From Bradyrhizobium sp. 164 (GTDB lineage Bacteria > Pseudomonadota > Alphaproteobacteria > Rhizobiales > Xanthobacteraceae), in the NCBI RefSeq assembly GCF_023073715.1, contig NZ_JADPKA010000104.1, positions 117,490 through 181,489 on the forward strand: a stretch of DNA of 64,000 nucleotides, written 5' to 3'. The position numbers and the translations under genes are program-made. Of this stretch, positions 62,292 through 64,000 are shown one piece after another. Below the pieces are notes generated by a model. That model was not told the origin of the DNA. It saw only the letters and a list, made by a program, of their open reading frames with translations, and made no database searches. Numbering within the stretch: position 1 is the first letter of the stretch; each line of letters opens with the position of its first letter.

Positions 62292-63392
62292 ATGCCCCCC
62301 AAATCGGCCCGCAAGACGAAATCGGAACCAGTCCAACCGGAACATCTGGTTCGTCCTTTGGCGCTCCTTCACTGGTATGACCGCCACCGCCGCCGTCTGC
62401 CTTGGCGCGCGGCGCCCGGCGAGGCATCAGACCCTTACCGCGTCTGGCTGTCGGAGATCATGCTCCAGCAGACCACGGTGAAGGCAGTCGGGCCCTATTT
62501 CGAGAAATTCGTGGCGCGCTGGCCGGACGTCACGGCGCTCGGCCGGGCTTCGCTCGACGACGTGCTGCGGATGTGGGCCGGGCTCGGTTACTATTCGCGC
62601 GCGCGCAACCTCTACGCCTGTGCGGCCGCGGTGACGCGCGAGCATGGCGGCGTCTTTCCCGACACCGAGGAGGGCCTGCGTGCGCTGCCCGGAATCGGGC
62701 CGTACACGGCAGCTGCAATTGCGGCGATCGCGTTCGACCGCCGCACCATGCCGGTCGACGGCAATATCGAGCGGGTGGTCTCGCGCCTGTTCGCGGTCGA
62801 GGAGGAGCTGCCGCAGGCCAAGCCGCTGATCCAGCAACTGGCAACGACGCTGCTCGCAGACTCTCGCGCCGGCGACAGCGCACAGGCGCTGATGGACCTG
62901 GGTGCCTCGATCTGCACGCCGAAGAAGCCGGCCTGCTCGCTGTGTCCGCTCAACGAGGATTGCGTCGCACGAGCGCTGGGGACGCAGGAAACATTTCCGC
63001 GCAAGGCGCCGAAGAAGAGCGGAACGTTGCGGCGCGGTGCCGCCTTCGTCGTCACCCGGGGCGATGAACTGCTCGTCCGCAGCCGGCGGGAAAAGGGCCT
63101 GCTCGGCGGCATGACCGAGGTGCCGTGCTCGGATTGGCTCGCCGGCCAGGACGATACGACGGCGAAGCAGCAGGCGCCGGAGCTGAAGGGGCTGACGCGC
63201 TGGCAGCGCAAGATGGGCGTCGTCACCCACGTCTTCACGCATTTTCCGCTGGAGCTGGTGGTCTATACGGCGAAGGTGGAAGCCCGCACGCGCGCGCCCG
63301 AGGGCATGCGGTGGGTGCCGATCGCCACACTTGCCGGCGAAGCGCTGCCCAACGTCATGCGCAAGGTCATCGCGCATGGATTGGATCTCTAG
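62292..63392 (+). CDS. mutY: Adenine DNA glycosylase
   Basis: A 366-residue repair enzyme removing A opposite 8-oxoG. It has helix-hairpin-helix LRALPGIGPYTAAAIAAIAF with the catalytic Asp in VDGNIERVVSR, the 4Fe-4S loop CTPKKPACSLCPLNEDC (C-X6-C-X2-C-X5-C) and a C-terminal MutT-like domain (GGMTEVPCSDWL; THVFTHFPLELVVYTA). ATG at 62292 is the first in the family frame. Confidence 0.96.
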   Translation: MPPKSARKTKSEPVQPEHLVRPLALLHWYDRHRRRLPWRAAPGEASDPYRVWLSEIMLQQTTVKAVGPYFEKFVARWPDVTALGRASLDDVLRMWAGLGYYSRARNLYACAAAVTREHGGVFPDTEEGLRALPGIGPYTAAAIAAIAFDRRTMPVDGNIERVVSRLFAVEEELPQAKPLIQQLATTLLADSRAGDSAQALMDLGASICTPKKPACSLCPLNEDCVARALGTQETFPRKAPKKSGTLRRGAAFVVTRGDELLVRSRREKGLLGGMTEVPCSDWLAGQDDTTAKQQAPELKGLTRWQRKMGVVTHVFTHFPLELVVYTAKVEARTRAPEGMRWVPIATLAGEALPNVMRKVIAHGLDL

Positions 63393-63459
63393 CGCCCACT
63401 CTGCTGACATCATGCTGGCAGCAGACCTGCGTTATCCAGCGGCGGCAACGGAGGTTCGC

Positions 63460-63879
63460 ATGGTCAAGACTGCGCTGGACAACTTTCGAAGACCGCCCTG
63501 CGCCGAGCTATTGGGCTGGCGCCTGCTCGATGCCCGCCCGCAGGAGGGCTGGATCAAGCTCGGCTTCGAGGGCAAGCCGGAGTTCTGCAATCCAGCAGGC
63601 TTCATCCAGGGCGGCATGCTCTCGGCCATGCTCGACGACACGATGGGCCCCGCCGTGCTGGTGATGAGCGAGGGCCGGCTCTACACCACCACCATCAGCA
63701 TGACCGTGAATTTTCTGTCGCCGGCAAAGCCCGGCCCGATCGTCGGCGAGGCCCAGGTGACGCAGCTCGGCAAGACCATCGCCTTCGTCGAAGGCAAGCT
63801 GATGGCCGAGGACGGCACGGTGCTGGCGACGGCAAGTGCGACCGAGCGGCTGCTGGAGGCGGCAAGGGTGGTGCGGTAA
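63460..63879 (+). CDS. PaaI-type hotdog thioesterase
   Basis: A 139-residue hotdog-fold protein. The catalytic-type segment is CNPAGFIQGGMLSAMLDDTM, then TISMTVNFLSPAKPG and VEGKLMAEDGTVLATASA. It hydrolyses an acyl-CoA, probably aromatic or medium chain; the substrate is unknown. The ATG at 63460 has GGAGG upstream; a start 48 bases earlier is less likely. It lies 67 bases after mutY. Confidence 0.88.
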   Translation: MVKTALDNFRRPPCAELLGWRLLDARPQEGWIKLGFEGKPEFCNPAGFIQGGMLSAMLDDTMGPAVLVMSEGRLYTTTISMTVNFLSPAKPGPIVGEAQVTQLGKTIAFVEGKLMAEDGTVLATASATERLLEAARVVR

Positions 63880-63912
63880 GACGGTAGCCACGCGCTCCAC
63901 TTGAGCAACCGG

Positions 63913-64000
63913 CGACATGGGTAACAGTTCAAACCGACGACATGGGTAACACAATTCTCGTTTCGTTCAGGCCTGCTGTTGTTGGGGCTGTGGACCCTGG
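63913..64000. mobile_element. Possible insertion-sequence end with repeated 14-mers
   Basis: CGACATGGGTAACA occurs twice (63913-63926 and 63938-63951), 25 bases apart, followed by unique-looking sequence to the window edge. Repeated terminal words like this mark ends of some transposons, but the transposase is outside the window. Confidence 0.35.

Noticed and set aside
1..64000. tRNA, rRNA or CRISPR loci
   Set aside because: No cloverleaf-like sequence with a TTCGA-type arm, no conserved rRNA text and no regularly spaced repeats were recognised by eye; a tRNA could still be missed without a covariance search.

Overview
ORGANISM. The window looks like chromosome of a Bradyrhizobium-type alphaproteobacterium. 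The evidence is high G+C, a fused trpE(G) behind a Trp-codon leader, a fused cytochrome b/c1 gene (fbcH) behind a Rieske gene, an ScfR/RamB-type regulator divergent from a long isocitrate lyase, and many palindromic intergenic repeats built around GTCATTCCGGGG-like modules. No rRNA, tRNA or CRISPR array was recognised. LAYOUT. 0-28.5 kb is mostly core. It holds the end of a lytic transglycosylase, a PilZ glycosyltransferase with its membrane-fusion partner, htpX, a TPR protein, a secreted HExxH protein, the glyoxylate lyase aceA with its regulator, a phosphoesterase, a NUDIX and a GNAT enzyme. A ZnuD-like TonB receptor follows with a DUF2946 protein and a Zur-like palindrome. A four-gene MoxR/DUF58/DUF4159 operon faces a five-gene operon (DUF1285, CoA-type NUDIX, DUF6111, CCA-adding enzyme, TauE/SafE transporter). 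28.5-42.1 kb is an accessory island: small acidic proteins, small membrane and secreted proteins, a YdeI-like gene, a 5'-truncated second copy of the TauE gene joined to a dispersed repeat, a GH13 gene broken by one extra C, a PRC-barrel protein, a short GcrA-like protein, a dodecin-fold protein, a SAM-cyclase-AAA-TPR giant protein, and a two-gene unit of a possible nitrile-hydratase-leader-like precursor peptide plus a haem-oxygenase-fold diiron-type enzyme. 42.3-64 kb is core again: hemF-HAD, trmL-queE, petA-fbcH with a strong terminator, a dienelactone hydrolase, trpL-trpE(G), apt, two ParA-like ATPases, M48 protease-lemA, an Rsm22-type methyltransferase, smc, a DsbA-like thiol oxidoreductase, a DciA-like protein, mutY, a PaaI-type thioesterase, and repeats that may be the end of an insertion sequence. 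HOW IT FITS TOGETHER. Several groups are translationally coupled by 1-4 base overlaps. The best candidate for an undescribed system is the precursor-like peptide (41040-41441, minus) with the helical metal-enzyme-like protein (40023-40925, minus). Each has a strong Shine-Dalgarno sequence, and the cyclase/AAA/TPR gene lies directly downstream on the same strand. All functional statements come from reading motifs by eye; no database search was possible.
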